Positions 37,213-46,904 are shown, numbered from the stretch's first letter. The stretch: DNA of 64,000 nt from DATFVA01 sp963832715 (GCA_963832715.1 CAWHVB010000003.1:416832-480831); one strand, 5' to 3'. The notes: a model not told the origin generated them from the sequence alone. Made by a program: numbers and translations.

Positions 37213-37237
37213 GATTCAGCACTTATTAAATTATAAT

Positions 37238-38845
37238 TTACCAGGCAACCTTAATTCCGCCGGTCACATTAAATGGAAGCAGTTCGTACCCGTGCCATTT
37301 ATAATTCCTGTTGTTCAAAAGGTTATTCATCTTAAATGTGATGAAAAATCCCGGTGTTAGTTTATAAGAAAAATTTAACCCGAGATCAATATAAGAATTT
37401 AGAGTTTGTGTATTTATCAAATCAGCAAAAGTTTTTGAGGCATAATAGAGTTCAGCTTCCGTACCCAGTCCGAAATCAAAATCATAACCATAATTCAGAG
37501 AAGCGGTCCATTCCGGGTAGTATGGTATAAATTTTCCCCCGTCATCTTTTGTGTCTTCATACCGGGCAGTGCCGTAAAATAATCCATAGGGACCCGGATG
37601 GAACAGCATATTTAAGAATACTGCTGCACTACTCCCACCTGTTGAGACAAGATCAAACGCCCCGGTAATTATATTATTCTTAAAGTAAGGAATTTCATCA
37701 GAAGTATAGTATTTAACACCTCCGTCAATTTCAAAATACCTGCCGTATTCATATTTAAGTACTGCCTTTAAGACATTTGATTTTTCAAAGAAAAGGTTGG
37801 TGAAAGTACTGACATTCAGATAAGGATTCTGCCTGATAAAATAATTTTCCGTGAGGAATTCAGCAGAAGGAGCAAACTCACCGTACAATGTAATATTACT
37901 TTCCAGGTGTAATGCTGCGGCAGCATAAGGAGCGCTGAAAGTGTGGCTGCCGTCCTGTGCATAGCTTATGCCGAAGTCCGCTCTCAGAACATCTGATAAA
38001 TTAAGACCCACAGTAGGTCGGACATTTATAAAATAAAATTCGGAGTTATCCTGCATTTTGTTCAGGATATACTGCCTTTTATAGTCGAGGTTAACATTTA
38101 CATTAAAAGCAGAAAATTCTCCACGGGCGAAGCCGTTGAAGCCCAGAAGATTTTCTGAAAAATTCGGGTTATCCAGTGAAGCAAGCTGATCCGAGAAATT
38201 CAGCTCGTAGATAAAACTTTTATTCGAAAGATTGTTTACGAGAAAAGAAAAATTCCCTGTAGTGAGGGATCTTTTCTCTGCCGGACCGAGGTCATAATAT
38301 GCTCCGTAGAGCTTATAATTATCCGCAGCAAGGTCGCCATTGAGCTTAAGTTTCATACCATTGAATGCAGGAGTTTCGCTCCTGATGAAATAGTATAAAG
38401 TTGCACCGGCGTTAAGCGAATTTTCCGCACTGTTAAGCGAATATTCTCTCTGGTTTAAAGCACCGGCTCTTCCCTCAAAAATTCCGCCGCCTAAAGGACT
38501 TGAATATACAAGTTTCGCTGCAGGAAGGTAATAAGTGCCGAGGTCAGCTTCCAGCCATCCTTTATCATAATTAAGCGAATCAAACAGATCAAGTTTATTT
38601 TTCATCGGGTCAGGGAATTCTTTAAGCTGAAGTTCTTCAGGAGAATAGGACGGCAGTACAAATTTACCCGAAATGGTAGATACGAAATCCGGAGCTATTT
38701 TCTTTGCCTGATCAACATTTACTACTTCTTTGCCTGTAATGATAAAATCGGGCAGCTCCACATTAGGATTGGATTTTTGAGATTCCTGCGCAGCGGCCTG
38801 CATTGAAAAAATAACGGCAAGCATTACAATAAGTTTATTCATCAT
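37238..38845 (-). CDS. TonB-receptor-like outer-membrane beta-barrel without plug
   Basis: 535 aa with signal peptide. The region after it (VELPDFIITGKEVV) resembles a short TonB-box-like stretch, then the chain is alternating beta strands rich in aromatics up to a C-terminal strand near NVTGGIKVAW. It is too short for a full receptor: no plug domain is recognisable. Four bases overlap (ATGA) with the TPR gene. Likely an outer-membrane partner of the encoded TonB/ExbBD system. Confidence 0.7.
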   Translation of the reverse strand: MMNKLIVMLAVIFSMQAAAQESQKSNPNVELPDFIITGKEVVNVDQAKKIAPDFVSTISGKFVLPSYSPEELQLKEFPDPMKNKLDLFDSLNYDKGWLEADLGTYYLPAAKLVYSSPLGGGIFEGRAGALNQREYSLNSAENSLNAGATLYYFIRSETPAFNGMKLKLNGDLAADNYKLYGAYYDLGPAEKRSLTTGNFSFLVNNLSNKSFIYELNFSDQLASLDNPNFSENLLGFNGFARGEFSAFNVNVNLDYKRQYILNKMQDNSEFYFINVRPTVGLNLSDVLRADFGISYAQDGSHTFSAPYAAAALHLESNITLYGEFAPSAEFLTENYFIRQNPYLNVSTFTNLFFEKSNVLKAVLKYEYGRYFEIDGGVKYYTSDEIPYFKNNIITGAFDLVSTGGSSAAVFLNMLFHPGPYGLFYGTARYEDTKDDGGKFIPYYPEWTASLNYGYDFDFGLGTEAELYYASKTFADLINTQTLNSYIDLGLNFSYKLTPGFFITFKMNNLLNNRNYKWHGYELLPFNVTGGIKVAW

Positions 38846-41811
38846 TTCAGTTTCCTCAGTTTACTCTGGGCTTCCTGGCCGAACTGGTCTCCTTTATGCC
38901 TTGTAAGAACGGATCTGTAATATTCTTTAGCCTTATCATAGTTTTCCTGTCCTGTATAAATATCGCCCAGTTTCATATACGATTTGGTCAGCCACTCATC
39001 ATACCCTGAAAAAATTGATCTCACCCTTCCCAGTGCATCAATAGCATTCAGAGTATCCCCTTCTTCTGCAAATGAAGCTCCCAGGTAATACTGAGCTTCA
39101 GCACCTATATCATCTGATCTTGAGTCGGCAAGACTTTTAAAATAGAACTCTGCGTTGCTGTAACGCGAAGCTGCAAGTTCAATCAAGCCGAGTTCGAGTT
39201 TAGCCTTTTCCGCGAATATTGTACCGCTGTAATACTGCACAACATCCTGGAAAACACTGTAGGCATTATCAGGGTCCTTTTTATTACTGTAAGTAACGCC
39301 TTTCATAAATAGGATCTCGGCAATTCTGGGAGATTTAGGAATTTTATCAAGCGCCTTATCATATATTTCGATGGCGGAATCAAAATCTTTCATTGTGTTA
39401 TAGATGTTCCCTATTTCAAGGACAGCCGCTCCCGCAGCCTCGCTATTCGGATAGGATTCAAAAACCTTCTTAAAATTAAAGACGGCTTCTTCATTCTGTC
39501 CGAGATTCTGTGCGCTTTTACCTATCCAGTAATAGGCATCGGAAACCTGTTTGCTGGAGGGATAATCTGAGACGAATTCCTTATAACTTACTTCGGCTTT
39601 TTCATACTCGCGCATACTGTAATAGATTTCACCCTTCTTAAAAAAGAGCTGATCAGAAAAGCTTAACCCGGGGTTTTTTGAAACAAAATTATCAATTAAA
39701 GTAACGGCCTTTTGCGGCTCATTCTTTGCAACATAGCTGTACTGGATACCGTTGACAGCATCAAAGACATAGTTCGAGGAAGGATAAAGTGTAATTACTT
39801 TCTCATAATTCGCGATAGCTGAATCATATTTAGCCTGGTTGAAATAGGAATCACCTATTGAGTAATAGGCAAGCGGTATAAGTGAAGATGACGGATAAAC
39901 TTTCATCAGCTCATGGTACTGTGCAATCGCCTCGTTAAAATTTTCTTTCTGAAAATAGATCCAGCCTACAGTATACATCGATCCCTGGGCATATTCCGAA
40001 TCGGGGAATTTCATCCTGAGTGTATTAAATTCATTGATAGCTTCATCGGTATTGCCGGCCTTATAAAGAGCCTGGGCATACTGGTAGAAACCATATGGAT
40101 TGTCGATCGAAGATGCCCCTCCTGCGAATAAGTTTTTGTATATCCTGCTTGCAGCCGCATAATTTTTAGTGCCGTAATAGCTGTCTGCCAGCCTTAATTT
40201 CGCATCCACAGTTCTTTTATTACGGGGATATTTTTTTACAAAGTCTGAGAACAGATCTGCTGAAGAATCAAAATTCTTCAGATTAAAATAGCAATATGCC
40301 TTGCCGTAAATGGCCTGGGCCGCCAGCAGAGTATCGTTTGTACTCACCATATTATATGATTTAAGGGCATTCTGATACTTACCATCGGCATAATAACTTT
40401 CGGCCAGGTAAAAATTTATTTTATCATTTTCAACATCAGAGCCGCCTTCTTCCAGATTTTTTAATAATTCAATTGCTTTGTCATAGTCCCCCTGGAAGTA
40501 ATATGTAGTACCAAGACCAAGGGTGGCCCGGTTCACCATTTCCGGTTTCACATTATTTAAATTGATCGTCCCGTTAAAGTAAGCCGCAGCCTGGTTATAA
40601 TCCTTCTTATTAAGCGAGACTTCCCCGAGCATGGTAAGTGCCCTTCCTTTTACCACCGGGTCGTTTGAATTGGCAGCAGCCTTAAGGTAGCTTTCAGAAT
40701 TTATATAGTCCTTATTATTAAAATAATATCCTCCGAGCTGGTACCTGACATCTTCCGCAAGTTTACTCCCCGGGAATTTTTTTATGAACTGGTTATAGAT
40801 CCTGAAAGCCTCATCTTCTTTACCCGAATATCTTTTTGCTTCCGCTTTCCAGTAAAACGATTTGACAGCGAGAGAATCTTCTCCCTCCGACAAAGAATTA
40901 AATACACTGTAGGCATCATTGTATTTCTGCTGCTGGAAATAGCACCAGGCCAGTCCATAACGGGCGTCCCGGAAGACATCCGAAGACGGGAAACTTTCTA
41001 TTACTTCATTGTAAGTTCTTTCCGCATTATCGTATTCCTGCACCCTGTAGTACGAGTTTGCCAGCAGGTAAAGGCTCTCGGAATAAATATCCGCCGGAAG
41101 GTTGGTAAGGCGCGGATTGTTAAGTTCAAGTATAGACGACTGGTAGTCTTTCAGCTTAAAATAACAGATGCCTATCCTAATCTGTGCTGATAAAGCGAGC
41201 GGACTTTCCTTATGATATGATAAAAGCTGGTCGTAATATTCAACGGCTTTCGCATAGTTACCGGTTTTTTCGTAAGCGTTTGCAAGGGTATATATGGAAT
41301 AATCCAGGTACTTATTATTTCTTTTATTATTTACTGCTTCCTCAAGAAATGAAATTGCGTCATCCAGACGGTTCTGCTTTGTATATGATTCACCCACAAG
41401 ATAGAGGGCCGATCCCGAATGCTCTGTTTCCGGGTATTCATCGAGCAGCTGTTTAAGATATTTCCTGCTGTTCTCATACTCCCCTTCTTCAAAGTATATT
41501 ATACCGAGTTTATACAAGGATTTATACCGGAAGGCCGACCATCTGAAATCGTTTATAATGAATTCAAATCCTGCAGCAGCGGCGTTTCTTTCACCCAGGT
41601 TTAATAATGCATCGGAATAATAATATTTTGCCGTTGCGTACTGTTCGTCTACCAGTTTATAAGCGGTAAAAAAATCGTCGAACAAACGCACAGCTGTCGC
41701 ATACTGAGTATTATTATACGCAGTCATTGCACGGTTGTATCTGTCAGCATCGGTCTGTGCAAAGGCACCTGCCGCAAACAATATTATGAAAATTACCAGG
41801 TATATCTTCAT
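38842..41811 (-). CDS. Giant exported TPR protein (YbgF/BamD-like repeats)
   Basis: 989 aa with signal peptide and about 25 tandem TPR units, many of the Sel1/YbgF type (YYFNNKDYINSESYLKAA, EEGEYENSRKYLKQLLDEYP, YDSAIANYEKVITLYP). The array probably forms a periplasmic scaffold. In Tol-Pal systems a TPR protein (CpoB/YbgF) couples peptidoglycan and outer-membrane constriction; here the TPR gene precedes a barrel, HU-SPOR and ExbBD-TonB genes, so a similar scaffold role is plausible. Confidence 0.8.
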   Translation of the reverse strand: MKIYLVIFIILFAAGAFAQTDADRYNRAMTAYNNTQYATAVRLFDDFFTAYKLVDEQYATAKYYYSDALLNLGERNAAAAGFEFIINDFRWSAFRYKSLYKLGIIYFEEGEYENSRKYLKQLLDEYPETEHSGSALYLVGESYTKQNRLDDAISFLEEAVNNKRNNKYLDYSIYTLANAYEKTGNYAKAVEYYDQLLSYHKESPLALSAQIRIGICYFKLKDYQSSILELNNPRLTNLPADIYSESLYLLANSYYRVQEYDNAERTYNEVIESFPSSDVFRDARYGLAWCYFQQQKYNDAYSVFNSLSEGEDSLAVKSFYWKAEAKRYSGKEDEAFRIYNQFIKKFPGSKLAEDVRYQLGGYYFNNKDYINSESYLKAAANSNDPVVKGRALTMLGEVSLNKKDYNQAAAYFNGTINLNNVKPEMVNRATLGLGTTYYFQGDYDKAIELLKNLEEGGSDVENDKINFYLAESYYADGKYQNALKSYNMVSTNDTLLAAQAIYGKAYCYFNLKNFDSSADLFSDFVKKYPRNKRTVDAKLRLADSYYGTKNYAAASRIYKNLFAGGASSIDNPYGFYQYAQALYKAGNTDEAINEFNTLRMKFPDSEYAQGSMYTVGWIYFQKENFNEAIAQYHELMKVYPSSSLIPLAYYSIGDSYFNQAKYDSAIANYEKVITLYPSSNYVFDAVNGIQYSYVAKNEPQKAVTLIDNFVSKNPGLSFSDQLFFKKGEIYYSMREYEKAEVSYKEFVSDYPSSKQVSDAYYWIGKSAQNLGQNEEAVFNFKKVFESYPNSEAAGAAVLEIGNIYNTMKDFDSAIEIYDKALDKIPKSPRIAEILFMKGVTYSNKKDPDNAYSVFQDVVQYYSGTIFAEKAKLELGLIELAASRYSNAEFYFKSLADSRSDDIGAEAQYYLGASFAEEGDTLNAIDALGRVRSIFSGYDEWLTKSYMKLGDIYTGQENYDKAKEYYRSVLTRHKGDQFGQEAQSKLRKLK

Positions 41812-41819
41812 TCGGTTTT

Positions 41820-42641
41820 TCAGAACGTGGTTAAAGAAAAAACTACTATGCCTCCGAACAAACCGGAAGCAAGGTTTACAAAATCATTATTGATAAAACT
41901 GAATCCCCTGTACTTCTCAGCATTGCCTCCGCAATGAATTTTTTTGTCGATAATTCTTCCGCACTGCGTGCATTTGTACTGCGCCTGTATAGAAGCGCCT
42001 AATATAGAATCAAAAAAACCTGCGGCGAATCCTGCAAAAGTGATTATTAATATAAAATCTATACGGTGGTTATCAATCCATAAAACAGAAATCAGAGAAA
42101 TAATTAATGCACCGAAAAGTGAACCGGCAAAACCTGCGGCCGAAACACCTCCCGAAGTGCCTTGTTCAGTTATTCTGAATCTCAGGATGTCATACGTACG
42201 GTAAGGCGACATAGTTCCGATTTCAGTTGCCCAGGTATCAGCACAGGATGCAGCAATAATACCCAAGTAGGCTAAATACCATACCGGATCAGGGAAAAAA
42301 TAGTTGATCACTACAAGGATCCCTCCAACTCCCCCGTTTGCGAGGACCTGGTAAAAATCACGAGCCCCGGATTTCTCAAAATAATTATTCACAGAATGAT
42401 TTTTCTTTTCCCTTATTTTAGAAAGCAGGCTTGAAAGAATAAAAAATGAAAATATGGGAACCGTCCACTGCCAGCTTCCGAGGCTGAAAAACAGAAATCC
42501 CAGGATGAAGGCGGCAAAAATCCCGCTTTTTGTCAGAAATTTCAGCTTTAGTGAAAAAAGGGAAATCAGTAAGGCGAGAAAAAATCCCGTTATAATTTGA
42601 TTAATAGTTACAGAACTACCCGGTTGAGTTAATGCTATCAA
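41820..42641 (-). CDS. DUF92 integral membrane protein
   Basis: 273 aa with about six to seven hydrophobic helices and the DUF92 core: SCADTWATEIGTMSPYR, FGSIIDSILGASIQAQ-like (FFDSILGASIQAQYKC) and a CxxC-like Cys pair. The family includes eukaryotic phytyl-phosphate kinases (VTE6-like), but the bacterial function is not fixed. The TTG at 42641 is the apparent start. Eight bases separate its stop from the TPR gene. Confidence 0.82.
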   Translation of the reverse strand: MIALTQPGSSVTINQIITGFFLALLISLFSLKLKFLTKSGIFAAFILGFLFFSLGSWQWTVPIFSFFILSSLLSKIREKKNHSVNNYFEKSGARDFYQVLANGGVGGILVVINYFFPDPVWYLAYLGIIAASCADTWATEIGTMSPYRTYDILRFRITEQGTSGGVSAAGFAGSLFGALIISLISVLWIDNHRIDFILIITFAGFAAGFFDSILGASIQAQYKCTQCGRIIDKKIHCGGNAEKYRGFSFINNDFVNLASGLFGGIVVFSLTTF

Positions 42642-42749
42642 ATGCTGCTGCCCTGAAAAAATAATTTCTCAGTTTTGATGCCCAATATAGTTTTTCTGCT
42701 TTCATAAAGTCAATACTTAAAATAGCATACAGGATTTCACTTAAAGATA

Positions 42750-42782
42750 TTTGTTAAAGATAGACGGTCTTTAGTATATTTG
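42750..42782 (+). promoter_or_regulatory. Bacteroidota-type promoter of the beta-barrel gene
   Basis: TTTG (42750-42753), 21-base spacer, TATATTTG (42775-42782). Same spacing as before the tRNA genes. About 75 bases of leader precede the ATG at 42866. Confidence 0.6.
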
Positions 42783-42865
42783 GATTATTATGTGAGCGGT
42801 ATAATTCATTTTGGCTGTATATTTACATATTATTTCGAATTCCAAACATTAATAAAGGAATACCA

Positions 42866-43432
42866 ATGAAAAAATCATTTGTACTATTTCTGTTTATTGC
42901 TGTCTCATTTTTGGCTTATCAGAATGCACAGGCCCAGACCATTAAGTTAGGAATCGGCGGCGGCCTTTCCTCGGTTCAGTCCCCTACTTATTATACTGAT
43001 AACGCAGGCTTTTCTTCTGAATACCATATCGGAGTTAAAGGTAAATTAAGCCTGCCGGTAATACCGATTACACCTATCGGCTTCGTTGAATACCATTTCT
43101 TCCGGGGTCTGACACCAGCAGGAGCAGATACAAAACAGAATATATTATCTATAGGAGTAGGGGGAGAATTATCACTTCTGCCCGGACCTCTAAGTCCTTA
43201 TGTGGGACTGGATATCGAGTTTAACAGTCTCGGCGATTTTGAAACTACCGGTTCCCCCACTGCCTCCGGTGTTTCAAGAATGGGATTAGGAATAGGTGCC
43301 GGTGCAATGCTGACATTGCTGCCGATTGATTTTGATGTCAGTCTGAAGTATCAGATGCTGAATTTGTTCGGGAAAGAGAGCGGGGAAGAAACAATAGGTA
43401 TTATTAATCTGAATGCAGCGATTTTCTTTTAA
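42866..43432 (+). CDS. Outer-membrane beta-barrel protein
   Basis: 188 aa with signal peptide (FVLFLFIAVSFLAYQNAQAQ). Alternating hydrophobic strands, Gly-rich turns and terminal Phe (LNAAIFF) indicate an eight-stranded-type barrel with no recognised ligand motif. AAAGGAAT precedes the ATG and a Bacteroidota-type promoter lies 84 bases upstream. It is a monocistronic gene closed by a terminator. Confidence 0.75.
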   Translation: MKKSFVLFLFIAVSFLAYQNAQAQTIKLGIGGGLSSVQSPTYYTDNAGFSSEYHIGVKGKLSLPVIPITPIGFVEYHFFRGLTPAGADTKQNILSIGVGGELSLLPGPLSPYVGLDIEFNSLGDFETTGSPTASGVSRMGLGIGAGAMLTLLPIDFDVSLKYQMLNLFGKESGEETIGIINLNAAIFF

Positions 43433-43495
43433 TTTGGAACCGGTCAGAATGTCTCTGATATAAAAATCAGGAGTAACATACAGGATTTTTTAATG

Positions 43496-43534
43496 AGGAG
43501 CGAAGGAATATCAGACCCTGCGCTCCTTTTTTTT
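43496..43534 (+). terminator. Rho-independent terminator after the barrel gene
   Basis: AGGAGCG pairs with CGCTCCT (7 bp, 18-nt loop), ending in eight T. It lies 63 bases after the barrel stop and before the convergent CMD-like gene. Confidence 0.85.
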
Positions 43535-43576
43535 ATCCGCGAAAGATTCGTAAGTATGATTCGGGGAAAATAAGTC

Positions 43577-44218
43577 TTACAGACCTTTCGTACGGATAAA
43601 AGTATTCAGGACTTTCTTTCCGAACTTCATACAATTATTATCCAGAAGTGCCAGGGAATCTATTACTGATTCGATTTCTTTCCAATGCAGTCCTGTTCTA
43701 TGACCGCCGTTTAAATGAGAATAGAGCTGACTTTCAAACTTCAGAGCAGATAGCACTGCAATATTGCATACTTCCCTCTCTTTAAGCGACAACCCTTTGC
43801 GTCCTATAACTTTTCCATATCCTTCGGTCACCAGCCAGTCGGACAATTCCGGAGAGAATGAACTAATATTTGATATCAGCTTCTCAAATTTGCTGCCGTA
43901 GATATTTCTGCAATTTTTCCCGCCTCTTTTTTTGAATTTATTTATATCCCAATCCTCAAACCATCTTTCATCAGCCTTAAAATATTCAGAATAAACTGAA
44001 AGTGAGATCAGGGCTGATGGATAACCGGCAAAAAGGTAGGTCTGCAGGAGTACCTCGTATATTTTTCTTTTATTGAATTTATTCTCTTTAAGAAATAACA
44101 GCGTTTCCCTGAGTACTTTTTCTTTTCTAAGCACAGCCGATGCAGCAAGCAGGGCAAGTACCGGATGATAATTTTTTTCAGAGAGTGCAGAATTGAGGAA
44201 GGATTTTATTTTTATCAT
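43577..44218 (-). CDS. Carboxymuconolactone-decarboxylase-like protein
   Basis: 213 aa, all helical. Two CMD-like segments can be seen: YEVLLQTYLFAGYPSALISL (about 54-73) and LSLKEREVCNIAVLSALKFESQLYSHLNGG (about 142-171). The AhpD-type CxxC is absent (position reads CNIAVLS only), so it is not an alkylhydroperoxidase. The substrate cannot be stated. Monocistronic on the minus strand. Confidence 0.7.
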   Translation of the reverse strand: MIKIKSFLNSALSEKNYHPVLALLAASAVLRKEKVLRETLLFLKENKFNKRKIYEVLLQTYLFAGYPSALISLSVYSEYFKADERWFEDWDINKFKKRGGKNCRNIYGSKFEKLISNISSFSPELSDWLVTEGYGKVIGRKGLSLKEREVCNIAVLSALKFESQLYSHLNGGHRTGLHWKEIESVIDSLALLDNNCMKFGKKVLNTFIRTKGL

Positions 44219-44220
44219 AA

Positions 44221-44250
44221 ATAAAAAACCCCCGCGGAGTTCACGGGGGT
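44221..44250 (-). terminator. Rho-independent terminator after the TPR gene
   Basis: On the minus strand ACCCCCG pairs with CGGGGGT (7 bp, 9-nt loop) and continues into T6. It sits 26 bases past the TPR stop. Confidence 0.85.
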
Positions 44251-44275
44251 AATTAAAATCATCTATTAATTTAGT

Positions 44276-45040
44276 TTATTTCAGTAATGAAAGTTCGTAC
44301 TCAGCTGTTTTCTTATATGTCGCATCAGACTTCGCCTGGTTGAACATGTCTTTAGCTTTTTCAGTATCGCCTTTGCCTTTATAGGAAACACCCATGTAAT
44401 AATAAGGCCCGCCTTTACCTATGGATGACCGGTATTTCAAAGCATTCTCAGCTGCGGAAATTGATTTATCCCAATCGCCTAACTCAGAGTAAAGTTTTGC
44501 GAGTGAAAGATATGCTGCATCGTAATTATCATTACTCACGGCTTTCTGGAGGTAATCAATTGCCTTATTAGAGTTCCCTTCAGTCATTGCATTACTTCCC
44601 ATCTTTGCATAAGCTATGGCAAGGTTTTTCTTTACTGCTGATTTAATATTCTCATTCTTAGCAGATGCAAGGACTTTTTCAAAATTCTCAACTGCTTTCT
44701 CATAATTACCCATCGAGAAATAAACTCCGCCCAGGGCATTATAAGCAGCTTCAAAATCAGATTTCTGCTGGAGACTCTGTTCAAATGCAGTTTTAGCCTC
44801 ATCCAGTTTATTAAGCTTTTTAAGCGCAATTCCCATCTGGTAATAAATCCGGTAATCCTTTTCAATTGCTAAAGCCTGGTTATAACTATTGATCGCTGCC
44901 GTATAGTCCCCGGCTTTTAGTTTTTGATTACCATCGTTATATAATTTGCCTGCATCAGGTTTCATATCCTGGGCAAATGCAGAAACGGTAATCAGCAAAG
45001 CTAAAAACATTCCTGTCAAGACTTTGATTAGAGTCTTCAT
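44276..45040 (-). CDS. Exported TPR protein
   Basis: 254 aa. Signal peptide (FLALLITVSAFAQ), then five to six TPR units (GDYTAAINSYNQALAIEKDY, GNYEKAVENFEKVLASAKN, NSNKAIDYLQKAVSNDNYD, GDWDKSISAAENALKYRSS). Likely a periplasmic adaptor. Function unknown. Confidence 0.78.
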   Translation of the reverse strand: MKTLIKVLTGMFLALLITVSAFAQDMKPDAGKLYNDGNQKLKAGDYTAAINSYNQALAIEKDYRIYYQMGIALKKLNKLDEAKTAFEQSLQQKSDFEAAYNALGGVYFSMGNYEKAVENFEKVLASAKNENIKSAVKKNLAIAYAKMGSNAMTEGNSNKAIDYLQKAVSNDNYDAAYLSLAKLYSELGDWDKSISAAENALKYRSSIGKGGPYYYMGVSYKGKGDTEKAKDMFNQAKSDATYKKTAEYELSLLK

Positions 45041-45079
45041 AAATAACTTCCTTTATTTATTTATTTCCTAAAATTCTTG

Positions 45080-45163
45080 TGCGGAAGACGGGACTTGAAC
45101 CCGTACGCCAATTAAGGCACTACCCCCTCAAGATAGCGTGTATACCAATTTCACCACTTCCGC
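45080..45163 (-). tRNA. tRNA-Leu (anticodon GAG)
   Basis: Acceptor GCGGAAG/CTTCCGC, anticodon stem CTATC/GGTAG around loop TTGAGGG (anticodon GAG), and a long variable arm (TGCCTTAATTGGC), as in class II leucine tRNA. CCA not encoded. Confidence 0.93.
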
Positions 45164-45272
45164 AAATTTTGGTGGAAAAGATATATCCGTTATACAACAA
45201 AATCAACCCTAAACCGGCATAATTTTTAATTTAACTTACTTTATGTTTACTTTTGTCGATGTGATTTGTTCC

Positions 45273-45740
45273 CTAGCGCATATCCGGAGGCGGCTGCCTG
45301 CCTTTAAAGAGGAGATGCCTGATTTCTTCCCGGAACCTCTTTTCGAATACAATCAGCTTTGCCACCTGCTGAGGCGTGAGAATATCGTACAGAGAGTTAA
45401 TAAATTGCGTGTGCTCTGAAGCAATCTGCTTTTCAATAGAGAGATATTTATTCACCAGGTCTTTATATCCCGAATCGTCTCCATTTGAGAATTTTGTTTC
45501 GAGGTTATCGGTGATTGTACCAAGGGAATCATTGAGCATATCGACTTTTCCGCGTAGTTCATTCCTTCTTGCAAAAAACTTAAGCGTGGTCGTTTCATCC
45601 ATATCAAGTGCCTCAATCAGCTTTAATTTTTCCAGCTGCTCAATCCTTTCCCTGGGACCTTTATGGTCTCTTCTATCCTGAGCAAAAGATAGTGCCGGTA
45701 TGAGCATTAAGATCAGCAATAGAAATAATGTAATTTTCAT
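45273..45740 (-). CDS. Exported Spy/CpxP-like helical protein
   Basis: 155 aa with signal peptide (FLLLILMLIPALSFAQ) and long helices. The pattern LTPQQVAKLIVFEKRFRE and the charged periplasmic helices resemble LTxxQ-motif Spy/CpxP/CnrX chaperones or metal sensors. Third in the sigma-anti-sigma row, overlapping the anti-sigma gene by 4 bases, so it could act as periplasmic sensor of that system (inference). Confidence 0.65.
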   Translation of the reverse strand: MKITLFLLLILMLIPALSFAQDRRDHKGPRERIEQLEKLKLIEALDMDETTTLKFFARRNELRGKVDMLNDSLGTITDNLETKFSNGDDSGYKDLVNKYLSIEKQIASEHTQFINSLYDILTPQQVAKLIVFEKRFREEIRHLLFKGRQPPPDMR

Positions 45741-46360
45741 TGTTTCTGTCCCTTAATAATATCTTCATTAATAAGTTGTGAATATAATTCATTTGCCTCA
45801 GTCTCGTTAATTGAACTGAGAAGTTCATCCGTATTTAAATATTTTTCTGCTACCGCTCCTTCAGAAGAGCCTGAAAGATCGAGTTCATCAGCCATTAGAT
45901 TGCTCACGATTGAATCTGTTTTCGTTGTGGCTGATCCTGCCAGATCACTGATAGAGTATTGATCTGCATACTGGTTTAAAATTTCATTAAGATCGCTCTC
46001 AGTGAAACTTTTGCTTAAATCATTAAAGTTCGAATACTCAACCGAACTCCCCGGTTTGAATACCATAAACAACAGGAGTACGACAGCAGCTGCAGTAGAT
46101 AATGAATAGGCCAGCCTGGAAAAAATGAACCTTCTTTTTTTGCTCTTCCGCGAATAAAATTCGGGCAGTATATTTATAAAGTATGTTTCACTGGCAGCGG
46201 GAGAGGCATTTGATTTCATTTCACCAAGCAAATTTCTAATTCTGCTTATTTCCGCCCGAAGCCCGGAATCTTCGTTCAGCATTTTTTCAAACTGAAGTTT
46301 TTCCTCTGCATTCATTTCCCCGTCGATATACCTTACTATATTTTCTTTTCCTCTATCCAT
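45737..46360 (-). CDS. Membrane anti-sigma factor
   Basis: 207 aa. N-terminal ~80 residues (KENIVRYIDGEMNAEEKLQFEKML) match anti-sigma domains without the zinc-binding HxxxCxxC, followed by one membrane helix (AAAVVLLLFMVF, about 98-109) and a periplasmic tail. It should sequester the sigma factor encoded upstream. Overlaps that gene by 8 bases. Confidence 0.8.
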   Translation of the reverse strand: MDRGKENIVRYIDGEMNAEEKLQFEKMLNEDSGLRAEISRIRNLLGEMKSNASPAASETYFINILPEFYSRKSKKRRFIFSRLAYSLSTAAAVVLLLFMVFKPGSSVEYSNFNDLSKSFTESDLNEILNQYADQYSISDLAGSATTKTDSIVSNLMADELDLSGSSEGAVAEKYLNTDELLSSINETEANELYSQLINEDIIKGQKQ

Positions 46361-46904
46361 TTTTTTCCATTAGCTCCGTCAATTTATTTATCGCGTGAAA
46401 ATAATTCGCTTTCAAGCCTCCTTCGCTTCTGCCGGTAATTTCAGATATCTCCTTATAGCTCATATCATCAAAATTTCTCATTATAAAAACCTCACGCTGT
46501 TTTGCCGGCAGCATCTGAAGCTTTTGTTCAAGTTCAGCGAACTTTTCCCGCTGTTCATAATCTTCAATTATATCTTCATTCGAACTGAGTTCCCGGGCAT
46601 TGCTCTCATCGTAACCCAGGAGTCTCTTAACTTTACTCCGGTTCAGAAAGTTAAGTGTTCTTGTAGATGTTATCCTGTATATCCAGGTGTACAATGATGA
46701 TTGAAACCTGAACTTCTTAAGATTGTCGTAAATTACAATAAGAACTTCCTGAGTAACTTCATCGGCATCCAGATGGTTTCCGGTCATCCTCCGTGCATGC
46801 CAGTATATTTTTTTCTGATATTTTTTTACAATATCATTAAAAGCAGCTTCATCACCGGCATTAAACCTTTTAATTAACTCAAAATCTGGATTCGGAACTG
46901 CCAT
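46353..46904 (-). CDS. ECF-type RNA polymerase sigma factor
   Basis: 183 aa. Region 2 (KRFNAGDEAAFNDIVKKY, ADEVTQEVLIVIYDNL, FRFQSSLYTWIYRITS) and region 4 (LPAKQREVFIMRNFDDMSYKEISEI) are both visible, and region 3 is missing, as in ECF sigma factors. First of a sigma/anti-sigma/Spy-like gene row, divergent from another Spy-like gene. Regulon unknown. Confidence 0.92.
   Translation of the reverse strand: MAVPNPDFELIKRFNAGDEAAFNDIVKKYQKKIYWHARRMTGNHLDADEVTQEVLIVIYDNLKKFRFQSSLYTWIYRITSTRTLNFLNRSKVKRLLGYDESNARELSSNEDIIEDYEQREKFAELEQKLQMLPAKQREVFIMRNFDDMSYKEISEITGRSEGGLKANYFHAINKLTELMEKNG

Noticed and set aside
45080..45163. Reading the tRNA as tRNA-Ser
   Set aside because: Aligning the anticodon stem as CTATC/GGTAG gives anticodon GAG, leucine.
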